This document shows, piece by piece, positions 11,790 through 22,333 of a DNA stretch of 64,000 bases. The notes below the pieces were generated by a model that worked only from the letters and a program-made list of their open reading frames with translations, had not been told where the DNA came from and did not search any database. The DNA lies in NCBI RefSeq assembly GCF_021130785.1, contig NC_060214.1:104648001-104712000 (forward strand), written 5' to 3'. This DNA comes from Homalodisca vitripennis. Taxonomy: Eukaryota; Arthropoda; Insecta; Hemiptera; Cicadellidae. The first letter of the stretch is position 1; every line of letters begins with the position of its first letter. A program made the position numbers and the translations under genes.

Positions 11790-13237
11790 GTTAAGAAATT
11801 AAAAGTACACTGTATTTTCTTTTTGTTTATATGTTATTGTTTAGTGATTAAATTTAAGCTAGTCAATTTTGATAAATTTTTAAGTTTGTATTTTTAATTG
11901 GACAAGGTATAACAGTATAAAGGTGTTTAAAAAAATAACACATAACAACAGTAAAAAGGTTTCATATAATTTTGATTCATTTCATTAGTGTCTAAAAATA
12001 GTAATTTATTTTTTACATACTGTATACAGATCATAAATTTTGAAAAATATGATTACGCACTTTGAGTTTGTTTTAAAATAAGAAAAATAAGGAAACCTAA
12101 AATACATAACCTGTATTACATAAGAAGTAATAAACCACGTTTAAAGATTTATCCAGTAACGGCTATTCTGGTGAAACATGAAAATCTTATCCACAAATAT
12201 TTATAGAAGCTCTAATAATATAGGATTCCTAAAATGTTTCACTATGCTGTTTATAATGGAGACCAGGACATGATTAACTCTAAGGTACACAGCACCTATA
12301 AATCTGTTTTCATTCATAAATTCTAGGTTTCAGTCAAAGGTGGTTTCCCTCCATCAAACTAAATTTACTGCTTAATTTTATTGCAAACAACGTTTACAAA
12401 AGAAATAAAAGTGTCGTTTTCCTAAATCGTACTATATGGTTTACAGTACATATAAATATTTGTATGGAACATAAAGGTAAAAAGGAAATTAACTAATTAA
12501 CTTTGTATTCTAGAACATTGTCTGAATTGTTGACTTGTAAAGAATAACATCGGGAACGGTATCAAAGTTGGACCATTTCATTCCAAAATATATTCATATG
12601 ATTTGCTTCCTTCACTTCGTATGATTGAAACCCCTTCACTCTGGGTTTCAATCACAAACAAGTAAATTTCAGTAAATATTTGACCATATAACGTAACATT
12701 TATATTTATATTTCCTTCTACAGTTTTTCATGCATAGTATTAGCTACAAAGGAGATAAATAATTCACGCGGGTTAGTTGTGCTAAGGGCTGGAGAACTAT
12801 CTCGTTTACTTCTAAGGTAAGAAGCTAAGGCTGCGCCCCGAAATTTGATTCTTACCATTTAAATATTAGCTACTTAGCTCAACTTTACAATCCGCTCACT
12901 TTCACCGTGCCTCAGTTCATAGCTTTCGATAAGGAATCTCTGATGTAACTAATGTAATCAAAGTTTGAAACAAAATAGTAGTAATCTCAGCTTTTCAATA
13001 CTTGCATAAACAATTTGTTAATTCCTGACCTATTCAATGTAACCATACACGGCCACAACAACAATGACATTTAAAGTTTCCAAATTTCAAATTATCCATT
13101 GGTGAAGTCTTACGACCGCAACACATCCAAATAAGGAGCAATATCAATCCTTTCGGAAAAACTCTTTTCCTGTATCTTTTTTTAATTCACAGAAAACATT
13201 TGAAGTTACGGGGATAAGGACTTATACACACATATTT
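11790..13237. other. AT-rich DNA, no gene seen
   Basis: No frame longer than about 60 codons and no repeat with internal structure was recognised. Composition is that of the surrounding host DNA. Confidence 0.5.
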
Positions 13238-14160
13238 AAAATCGAAGTTATTGTTTTATACAGGTCTACCAGTGGAAATGAGGAATATTTTTTTAACAAA
13301 TATGAACAAGATTTTATTGACTTAAAGAAACATATTCGTAATTTTATTACTATTGGAGATTTTACTTTCGGTGCTTTGGATGTTAATAATAATACCACCA
13401 AAAACTATGCGAAACTATTACGGTCGTTTGGTCCTGCCTCGTCTATAAACACGAGCTCTAGTGACAGCAATCAACAATGTGATCTCTAATCTCACAGACA
13501 CTGAAGTTGTAGTGGTCAAAACAGTTATCTAAGACCTAACTGTTAACTACATAACAGTAAAATAATTGGAACTTTATAAATTCAGGAGAATGAGCATCGA
13601 TTAAAAAAGTTTGAGAAACGCTTTTAATTTCTATTATATCTTCCTAACAAAAATATCGTAACAGAATAGATCATGTTATTAAAAATGTAATCTAAGTTTC
13701 GAGAGAAATGCTTGTTATTTCCAACCGAAATGAAAAGCACTTATCTAATGAAGAATTCATATTATATTTCAAAATTAAAAAGAATTTATATCAAAGTCGA
13801 AAAAGGTGGAAAAACATATAGTTGTAAACAAAGCATTGCTCAACAAATAAATTTATCGAAAACTGTATCTGCCACTAATATCAATAAAGAATCACAGGTT
13901 TTGAAACAAATGTAATTTAAAATTGAAAATAATCATTTGGGATCGCTAATGAGTGAAACCAATTGCTTGCCTCGGTTTTAACTAATCAGACTTTTTTATG
14001 TCAGAACCAGCAATCTACATTGTCAATACTGAATCCAGTAGCTGAAATCTGACTCCATTTACAGAGGAACAGATTGCCAGAGTGATAAAAGACTTTCCAT
14101 AAAAAAATCTAATGACTCAAATAATTTTCACCTGGCTTTTAAATAATGGTCAAAGCATTT
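13238..14160 (+). pseudogene. LINE ORF2 remnant: endonuclease and start of RT region
   Basis: The plus strand encodes a decayed endonuclease of a Jockey/CR1-type non-LTR retrotransposon. The segment KIEVIVLYRSTSGNEE leads to ITIGDFTFGALDVNNN, where GDF is the conserved endonuclease block. After a frameshift near 13470 comes VISNLTDTEVVVV. Further on, about 14062-14112 reads TPFTEEQIARVIKDFP, which resembles the stretch just before RT in such elements. Stops and shifts lie between these blocks. A 67-codon open frame at 13712-13915 falls in the linker and is probably a by-product. The RT catalytic domain and 3' tail are absent. The sequence differs clearly from the LINE at 20-25 kb, so it is an older and separate family. 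Confidence 0.7.
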
Positions 14161-15606
14161 ATTAGGACATATGTTCATTCAGGTTCACGTCTCTTGAAAT
14201 TTCGGAAGTTATCTTAATTTTCAAAAATAAGCGACCACTCTGCCTAAAGATTATAACTTTCTCTAAATGGTTCTTGTATTCCGTAAAGTTTTTGAGGAGA
14301 TATTTTTCCAGAAAAGGTTTTTCACCACACAATTTATTATTTTTCATTATATTGACATAGATAATTGCTACTGCAAGTAAAACAATTGCAATTTAATAAT
14401 AACTAACCTTAATCATGCCGTGTAGTGCCCGACTGCCTCGTGGTTTGTTGATACTGGAGCCACAAGGAAGTGTATTATTTTCAGCAGTGAGAGGCATCTG
14501 TCCTGCTCCAATTTTGCAGACGCAACTAAGACTTGTGCCCACACTCACTAGCTGGTGGAAAACTTCAACCCACGTAACACCTGTGACTGTCGCTTTCAAT
14601 GTAACTGTCAAAATTGAGCGAAATCGGAGTTTATGTATATTTTAAGGCTTAGATCTGCAGCTTAACTTTGGATTCTCCTTGATTTTGTTTTGTTTTGGGC
14701 GTTTTGTATTTAATGGCTTCATTTTTGTATTTAAGAAATATTTGTAGGAATACACTCACTGCATTTAATATCTTCAATGAAAACCTTGCTATACTTATTT
14801 GGTGAATGCACAGAGCTGGTGGTACATTTATGGAATATCGTAAGCTTTAGTGTGGACACTACTCAAGCTGTAGTGTCTTGACCAATGACTGCAGCATCAT
14901 ATTTCATTTATCAAGTATTTAAATTCTGCCTCAAGAGCTTCCACGGTTGTTTTAAGGCTTTTTAGATATTTCCAGGTCGTGAAGAAGCGCTCGTCTGCGC
15001 ATCCACTAGACCGTGCTGAACGGCGAATTCAGCAATGTTAGTCTGGTTTTTACAAGTAGTACACGTCCTGGCTGCAAACACTTCTTTGGTGAATAGCAAA
15101 CACTTTGACTGTATTTATTGGCTAGTACAGTAATCCAATTCAAATTTTAGTGTGCCATTACTGTATCTATTGATATATTGGAAAGCATTAGGCAAAGCTA
15201 AGTAGTTCTTATTTAGAAGTAACAATGCTGGCTGCTCAGGAGAATAATGACGAGCAGTTTCAGCAGGAGACAGAATTGTCAAAGGCAGGGTGATGTTGAT
15301 TCGGGGCAGAACGGTTATAGGCACGGAATGACGAATCTCATTGAATGACACATCTCCACAGGATGCGAAATAATGACTTCGGTCACAGAATTTTTTATGA
15401 ATTGGTTTTTATTGTAGCCCCACAGTTAATGCCAAGCCATCGCCATATAATATTATCTGTCTTTAGGGAATAGTTTTTACCATGTTATTTTTGTAAAACT
15501 TTATTCAATTTCAATTGAGATCTAATTTGTCACTCAAATATTTTTTCGTATAGTGTGGAAAGATTGATATAATTATAGATACTATTAGTAACTAACAAAT
15601 TTAAAA

Positions 15607-15637
<31 letters not shown>

Positions 15638-17861
15638 TTCCGTAATTTAAGTAAACCTGGCAACAATAATTCATTTAAAAAACTGATGAAAATAAATAAA
15701 TAATTTAAAGGGTATTTATAATTTAAAAATATAAAAAACGTAAAAACTATTAACAAATGAAACATAACTAACAAAACAAACTATTAAAGTGTTGAAATTA
15801 ACAAATTAAAATGTAAATATTCATCTAAAGGAAACAAAGGGCAAAGATGTATATGCAGGAGAGGTTTATATTGTAATTTCCACAGAAAGTAATGCTGCCT
15901 GAAAAGGGATCGATCGCTGTTTTTGCAGAGAGCAGTCCGGAGCCACATTAAGTGTTGTCAGGTACTTGTACCTGTCACTAAAGTCCGGTCTGTGATGAGA
16001 CCGCGAGTGTAGCCACGTGAACTTTTCAGTCCCCTGTTCATATTTTAGTTCAATAATTAGTTTAGAACATATAAATCTTGAGTTCACTACAGGGTGTAGT
16101 CCAAATTATAGAATTCGATATAGCAATAACGTAATATCTTCCAAAAGTATTTTATTTCATATTATAATTAAACTATCGGTTGAGTGTAAGATTTTAAGAG
16201 GCGATATTACAGTTTGTTACATATCATCCACGTCACATGATCTCCTACTATAGATTCAGTGACTGAATATGACCTACTAGAATTGACTGGGTGTCATTTA
16301 GTTGTTGCATCTTTAATAACAACATTTTTTTTTATTGAAAATAAAATAAGATGTCTTTTATTTTTTTAATTACTGTTGGCCTATTCATACAAAATTGAGA
16401 TAACAGAGGTGATATAGGCACAGAGGTTGAAATCAGGTGTTGTTCAGTATAGGGTAGCGGCGAGAATAATGAAGCGTTACGTAAGATCTTCGAATGGCTC
16501 CTGTATAAGTTGCTCAGCGGTACAACAACCAGCTTTACATTTTCAGTCTGTGCAGGTGCAGTGCGTATACGTTCCAAGCACCGCCAAGATGTATCACCGC
16601 CTTTTAGCAAATAGAGCTCGTTATATTTGCGATTCCACATATAGACATGGCTCGCCAGTATTTGTTGTTTCTATTTTGGATTCAATTAATTAAAGCTCTT
16701 TGTAATAAAACATTTAAACACTTGGTGTATGTGAATTAGATATAATAACAATAAAATTAGCAAGATTTGGAGAGCCTGTAAGTCACGGGTTCGAGTTAGC
16801 TAGTGGTAAAGTGTTGCGCTTTCAGAAATATATATGCAATCAAGGGCAGCTGAAGAGAAACTTTTCGTGGGAGAGGAATATATCACAGTACCGTTTGTTG
16901 CCCTGCAATTTTAATGCGTTAGTTTCAATTTTATTGTGCAAAAGAACCTTCTACAAATAGTTGTTAGAACAGTTACAGTCACTCAACAATGTATTATTTT
17001 AAGAGGTTTATAAACCCACTAATTCACTGCCCTGCTCCCTAATAGGATAGATAGAAAGACTGACAGTAGAGGAATTTTGCCAGAACCTTTTGTTAAAGCT
17101 AAGTAAAATCCACAAATCCAAATTTATACCTCAATTATTATGTTAAATATTGGCCAAATCCCATGCAGGGTTATGAAACTTAGTCGAACTCGATGTTGCT
17201 CATATAAAAATTAAGCTTTATGCAACGTTTAAAATATATAGGTTAGTTCATTCTCGGGATATAATTGGGATATACAGGCAGAAATTAGATCTTTCCAGTG
17301 TCTGTAGTGATAGGCTTTGCTAAATCTCATTAAACTAGTATTATATTATTAAGCATAAAATTGAGTACTCTTGAATCACTTATCACTTAATATAAATTAG
17401 TGGTTTGTGACATTTACAATGGATAGTTACTAGAATTCACGCTTGATTATATGCGAAGTTTAATATAATTGCAATTAGGAAATGTAATATAGATGCAGAG
17501 AGTTCACAAAAGAGTGTCAAATACTTCTGTGGCTGATAATACTCATTAGGTCATATAAAATTGCAAATAGCATAGGTCGAGAAATCTGTCCTTTAACCCC
17601 TAGCCCCTGTTTTGGGTATTTTTTGTAAAATAATTTGTATCTATAGAACTATAAAAAATTCAGGTATAAAATGTTTACATAGGTTACAACCAATTAGAGA
17701 AATAATCGAAAAATAATATTAATAAAATTGCGCGCGTTAAAGACTTATAAAGTTAAAAGATTTAAATAAAGAAGTTAAATAAAAAGCACCAATATAATTT
17801 TAATTTATTTATTACAAATATTTAAACTTTCATAAAACTTTTGGCGGTACTTTTCTATACT
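14161..17861. other. Mixed AT-rich DNA with unidentified short frames
   Basis: Patches of higher GC occur at 14411-14630, 14930-15370 and 16430-16670, with open frames of 70-100 codons on both strands (for example 15351-15115 minus, 16640-16332 minus). None has a recognised domain, and overlapping frames on opposite strands make a real exon hard to choose. A poly-A/TA run lies at about 15602-15639. These may be decayed transposon fragments. Confidence 0.35.
15602..15639. repeat. Poly-A followed by (TA)n
   Basis: Thirteen A residues run into about 24 bases of alternating TA. It could be the relic of a retroposon tail but no element body was identified beside it. Confidence 0.85.
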
Positions 17862-18815
17862 AAATCCGTCTACGCATAAGCAAACATGATTACTTTAAAG
17901 GTACGCTTACACAAAACGGGAGCAACAAATAGTTTGTCAGTTTGCGTTTAGCAACAGTTATAAAACATATACAAGATATCAACCAGATTGCAGTTTTTAT
18001 AATAGTTACAACGTTAACTTTTTCAACTAGATCCGTCTATGCCTAAGCAAACATGATTACTTTAAAGGTACGCTTACACAAAACGGGAGCAACAAATAGT
18101 TTGTCAGTTTGAAGGCATTAGCGTTTAGCAACAGTTATAAAACATATACAAGATATCAACCAGATTGCAGTTTTTATAATAGTTACAACGTTAACTTTTT
18201 CAACTAGATCCGTCTATGCCTAAGCAAACATGATTACTTTAAAGGTACGCTTACACAAAACGGGAGCAACAAATAGTTTGTCAGTTTGAAGGCATTAGCG
18301 TTTAGCAACAGTTATAAAACATATACAAGATATCAACCAGATTGCAGTTTTTATAACAGTTCCAACGTTAACTTTTTCAACTAAATCCGTCTATGCTTAA
18401 GCAAACATGATTACTTTAAAGTTACGCTTACACAAAACGGGAACAACAAATAGCTTGTCAGTTTGAAGGCATTAGCGTTTAGCAACAGTTATAAAACATA
18501 TACAAGATATCAACCAGATTGCAGTTTTTATAACAGTTCCAACGTTAACTTTTTCAACTAAATCCGTCTATGGTTAAGCAAACATGATTACTTTAAAGGT
18601 ACGCTTACACAAAACGGGAGCAACAAATAGCTTGTCAGTTTGAAGGCATTAGCGTTTAGCAACAGTTATAAAACATATACAAGATATCAACCAGATTGCA
18701 GTTTTTATAATAGTTCCAACGTTAACTTTTTCAACTAAATCCGTCTATGTCTAAGCAAACATGATTACTTTAAAGGTACGCTTACAAAAGCCGGGATCAA
18801 CAAACAGCTGACACC
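17862..18815 (+). repeat. 177-bp tandem repeat, about 5.5 copies
   Basis: Units begin at ATCCGTC at 17864, 18031, 18208, 18385, 18562 and 18739, so the spacings are 167, 177, 177, 177 and 177. The first unit lacks 10 bases (AAGGCATTAG). Copies differ at only a few positions. Each contains GTACGCTTACACAAAACGGG followed by AGCAACAAA. The last unit breaks off after this motif, and a diverged inverted copy of the same motif follows at 18830-18860. No coding frame is maintained through the array. It may be a small satellite or the interior of a non-autonomous element. Confidence 0.92.
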
Positions 18816-18860
18816 TCTCAACTATGACATGTTTGTTGCTCCTGGCTTGTGCAAACTTAC
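17901..18860. mobile_element. Possible non-autonomous element with repeat-filled interior
   Basis: The motif starting GTACGCTTACACAAAACGGG at 17901 has an imperfect inverted partner ending at 18860 (TTTGTTGCTCCTGGCTTGTG and onward), matching at about 22 of 29 positions. The inner 177-bp units lie between these ends. The layout resembles short elements whose interior has grown by tandem duplication. No clear target-site duplication was found, so the borders are provisional. Confidence 0.4.
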
Positions 18861-18869
18861 ATAAGGTCT

Positions 18870-20300
18870 ATAAAGTGTTCGTGCTCGCTTTTGCGTTTGG
18901 GTATAGTTTGGAAACATTTTACCTAACCTTAATAATGTATTTGGTGAAGATTCTGCCATTTATAGTTGTACCTGTGGTAGTTCTTAGCTATTAATAAAGA
19001 GGTTGTAAATTCCATTATAAATAAATTTTTTATTATGCATACGGAAAACTAGTACAACAGAGTATAAAATATTGTATAAGCCTACAGTACATATCAATAA
19101 TAAAAACTACTAATTCACAATGTAGTACTTCGCTGATTACAGTACACATACTCTCGGAACTTAACTCCAGAACGTGTAGGAGCACACAAACCAATATTTA
19201 ACTATGCTATAAACTCTCTGAGGTGTTTTGTTTAGTATTAGTTTACTGAGTAATAAAAGCCTTAATCTGTCAACAATTTGTTTTTAAACTATCTGCAATT
19301 GGTATGCACAACTGCCTGGCAAGTATTTATATAGAAAAGGTTTATTTTGCTTATATATGATTTTATATGTTTATAACAACTTACAAAATTATAAAATTCC
19401 AAAACCATGTACCCCTTTAAAAAACAGGAACACAACAATGTAAAACTTAAGCACCTACATTTAAGTTTATATTTTTAAATGCACATTATCCAGGTTAACA
19501 AATAAATACTTTTTTGTTTTTTACAATGAATATTTCTTCCATCCAACATCATGATGATAGTCTGCACGACGATTCCTCTAACTTCTGTGCAGTCCACAAT
19601 ATACATATTACTCTTACATTTACAAGCTGAATATTCTTTGCTACATACAGACCAACTGTGGATTTTCTGATATTCGGTTTTGAACTTAAGTAGAGTTCAA
19701 TATTCACTGCCACATATGTACGGATTCCATGACAACTGTGAGTCGGGGAATGTTCATGTTTAAATAAACTTACTCCAAATAAGAATATGAATGACAAGAA
19801 AAGGCCACAGCTGAATATCAAGTAGCTATGATTTGAACACTCCGTGGTGCAGAATTGTCACTTAACTTTTCATGGCTATATATCACACTATCGCTGCAGA
19901 TCCATTTCATACTGATTGAACTCTTACACATAATAAACTATTCGGTACTGAAAAAGGTTTCCACAAGATTGATTTGGTAAGAAGATAACGATGAATTTGT
20001 CATTGATACACTTGCATAATTTTTGCATTGAGTTCATTATATTCTACGAAAGTAGTTCATATATTTAAATTCTAGTTGCAGGCTAATACTAGCGTACTTA
20101 CTCCATGCACGATCAAAAGTTCCTAGTAATGGATATTTTATAGTTCACTTCTTAGATTGGTTGACCTGTTCAGCCTTGCAAGTCTACTTATTTTTATGCT
20201 CCGTGATTGTTGTATATTTTAAACTGTTATAGTTATTATTTTGTTCACGGAAGTATTTTAATAATTATTAATAAGTGTCAAAGGAGAACATTCCAAGTTG
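18870..20300. other. AT-rich DNA, no gene confirmed
   Basis: A 90-codon minus-strand frame (19821-19549) with a hydrophobic start is present but has no recognised domain or splice context. Otherwise nothing was recognised. Confidence 0.4.
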
Positions 20301-20329
20301 CCAAAGAAAACGACACGCAGCTGTAAGTA

Positions 20330-20842
20330 GTGTATGTCAGTCTTGTCACTAACATACTTGGAGCGGAGAAGGAAAGTCTGTAGCGGCCTATCAGACGGAA
20401 CGGCAAGCGAGACTACTGCGCATCTGCAAGGCACAGCTGGCGCTACCAACATCGCCGCACTAGTTGTCCCACTACTAACGTTCGTCACGCCCGAGCCTGC
20501 TGTCACTTTGCTGCTGCGGTGGATTTTATCTTGCGCCTTTAATAAATTGACGCAACCTACCAACATCTGAGCTCTACTTAAATCGCTGCTTAACTTTAAG
20601 GCATCTGTATAGACTATATATTTTATGTCTTACATTTTTCAGTATTGAAGCCTTGTTATTTGTAGTTGTTCGTTGTTGTTAGGTTTTAAGTATTGTTTTG
20701 TTTTAAATGTTTAGAACTATATTATTGTTGCTATTTTATATTACATTTTAAATTAATTTATTTTATTTATTGACTATTTAATATTTTATTAAAATATATT
20801 TATTATTAGATTAGGTTAGATATTTTATTGTTTTGACAAAAA
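20330..20842 (+). promoter_or_regulatory. LINE 5' leader, probable internal promoter
   Basis: About 240 bases with raised GC (20350-20580) precede an AT-rich stretch and the ORF1 start at 20843. LINEs usually carry their own RNA polymerase II promoter in this position. No defined initiator or downstream element was confirmed. The overlapping open frames of 78 and 102 codons on opposite strands here are treated as chance. Confidence 0.4.
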
Positions 20843-22288
20843 ATGCCTCCCATCACCAGATCAAGCGAAATGTTAAATGTTATTGATGGCCTGTTTTTCA
20901 TTGATCAAGAGGTGATAGATATTGCATCCCGGTTCTACAATGAACTTAAATCTTGTTCTGCCACATCCGGTGAGGACACAATATCTAAACTTATTCCTCA
21001 TATTACTTTGGTTTTAACTAAGTTGAATGAACTTTCCAAATCCAACAATGAACTTAGTGAGGAACTAAAAACTCTGAGGGAAAATCTCTCTTCAGGTGAG
21101 CAAAGGTGTTCAAACCTGGACAAAAGTTACAGGAACATGTCGGTGGAGTGTTGTGAGCTGGAAGCTCAATATGAAGCCGACATAGCTAGGCTCAGCACAC
21201 AATTGGCTAGGTGTAGGGAGGAGAGTGAACGTGAGACTGTCTCTGCTAACCAGTGCAGGCCCGAGGACAATGCTAGGCTGCTCGCTGAGTGCAGAGAGAA
21301 GATTGATGTGTTGACTCTAGAGCGCCAGCAGTTGTTAACAAGTGTCGAGGTACTGGAGGCTGATGTGAGATGTCTGCGTGCGGAGCTGAGGCGGGCTGAG
21401 TCCCAGGCGAGAAGGCGGCGTGTGTCGGTTGATGACAGCTTGTTGGAGGAGTTGGCCCTGTTGGAGAGCACCCCAGCACCAGAGCGGCGGACCCCAGACT
21501 TTCCAACTACCAGCAAGGAGGTTCTGCTTGCCACCCCTGTGCCTGCTGTCAGTCCTCCAGTGCCTCAATCTCGCACTCCCTCTCCTACCCCCCAGGGCAG
21601 CAGTAAAAATAAAGGCTTCAGCAATGTTCTGCTAATAGGTGACTCGCACATGAGATATTCTAGCAGGGAATGTGTTCTTCGGGGAGCTTATCTTGAGTGC
21701 TGCCCAGGAGGGAAAATTTTAGATATTAAGGACCGAGTTTTGAACTATGTAGGTGTAGATTTAAGTGTAATTTATATTTATGTAGGGTGTAATAATTTTC
21801 GACGAGGCTATCGGGGGGGGGGGGGGGGGTACTATGGTGGTCATGGGAAGCGTGAGGCACTTCATGCTATGGCGGATCTGCTTTACACTGTCAGGACTAG
21901 ATTCCAAAATTAAAAAGTTTTCCTAGACAGTGTTTTAATTCGAAAAGATATTGGCTACAGGGCCCTCTACGACTTCAACACCCAGTTGGAGCTCATGTGC
22001 AACAACTTTGGTGTTGGATTCGTGGAGGCCAATACTTGTGTGGGTAAGCGGGATCTCACCCGGGATGGCGTACACTTCAATAGAAGAGGTGTCGCCCGCT
22101 TAAGCTCACTGTTTGTGGAGGCTATCTCCGCAGCTATGCAACTTCCCGATGCACAAAACACCTGTCCCCCGTGTTTTCAGGATGAAGTTGTCTCAAATCT
22201 CGGCCTGAGTCCCGAACCCGTGCAGGACATTGATGACAACCACGATGCCTGTGGAAGTCTGGACACTTCGCGGGTGTCGGGAAACTAG
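20843..22288 (+). pseudogene. LINE ORF1: coiled coil plus SGNH esterase, one in-frame stop
   Basis: This is a single reading frame of 482 codons broken only by TAA at 21911-21913. The first half (about residues 50-210) is rich in Glu, Leu, Lys and Arg with heptad character, the usual coiled coil through which such ORF1 proteins assemble. A Pro/Ser/Thr-rich linker follows. The esterase begins with LLIGDSHMRYSS (block I, nucleophile Ser in GDSH), continues through YVGCNN, and after the stop ends with DGVHFNRRGVARL, which supplies the catalytic Asp and His. A 17-base G run at 21813-21829 encodes a glycine stretch inside the esterase. ORF1 proteins bind element RNA; the role of the esterase is unsettled. 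Start codon chosen as the first Met, in the context AAAAATG. Confidence 0.82.
21813..21829 (+). repeat. Poly-G tract within LINE ORF1
   Basis: Seventeen G residues in a row lie inside the esterase coding region and keep the frame open. The length may be a sequencing or assembly error, because homopolymers of this size are unreliable. Confidence 0.85.
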
Positions 22289-22333
22289 CCGAGAGGGGGG
22301 GGTGAAAGACGTCTCAAGGTCGCGCATCTAAAC

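Noticed and set aside
14393..14645. Opposite-strand frames of 72 and 76 codons
   Set aside because: Both are open because of higher GC; neither has a recognised domain or clear splice borders, so neither can be preferred.
16780..16830. tRNA- or SINE-like boxes (GGGTTCGAGT and TAGCTAGTGGTAAAGTG)
   Set aside because: The B-box-like part lies upstream of the A-box-like part, the reverse of a real promoter order, and no cloverleaf can be drawn.
20258..20570. Overlapping 102-codon (minus) and 78-codon (plus) frames
   Set aside because: They fall in the GC-rich LINE leader, where stop codons are rare by composition, and no domain is present.
21166..21635. Several 70-120-codon frames on both strands within the LINE
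   Set aside because: All lie inside ORF1 and lack domains; they are shadows of its GC-rich coiled-coil coding sequence.
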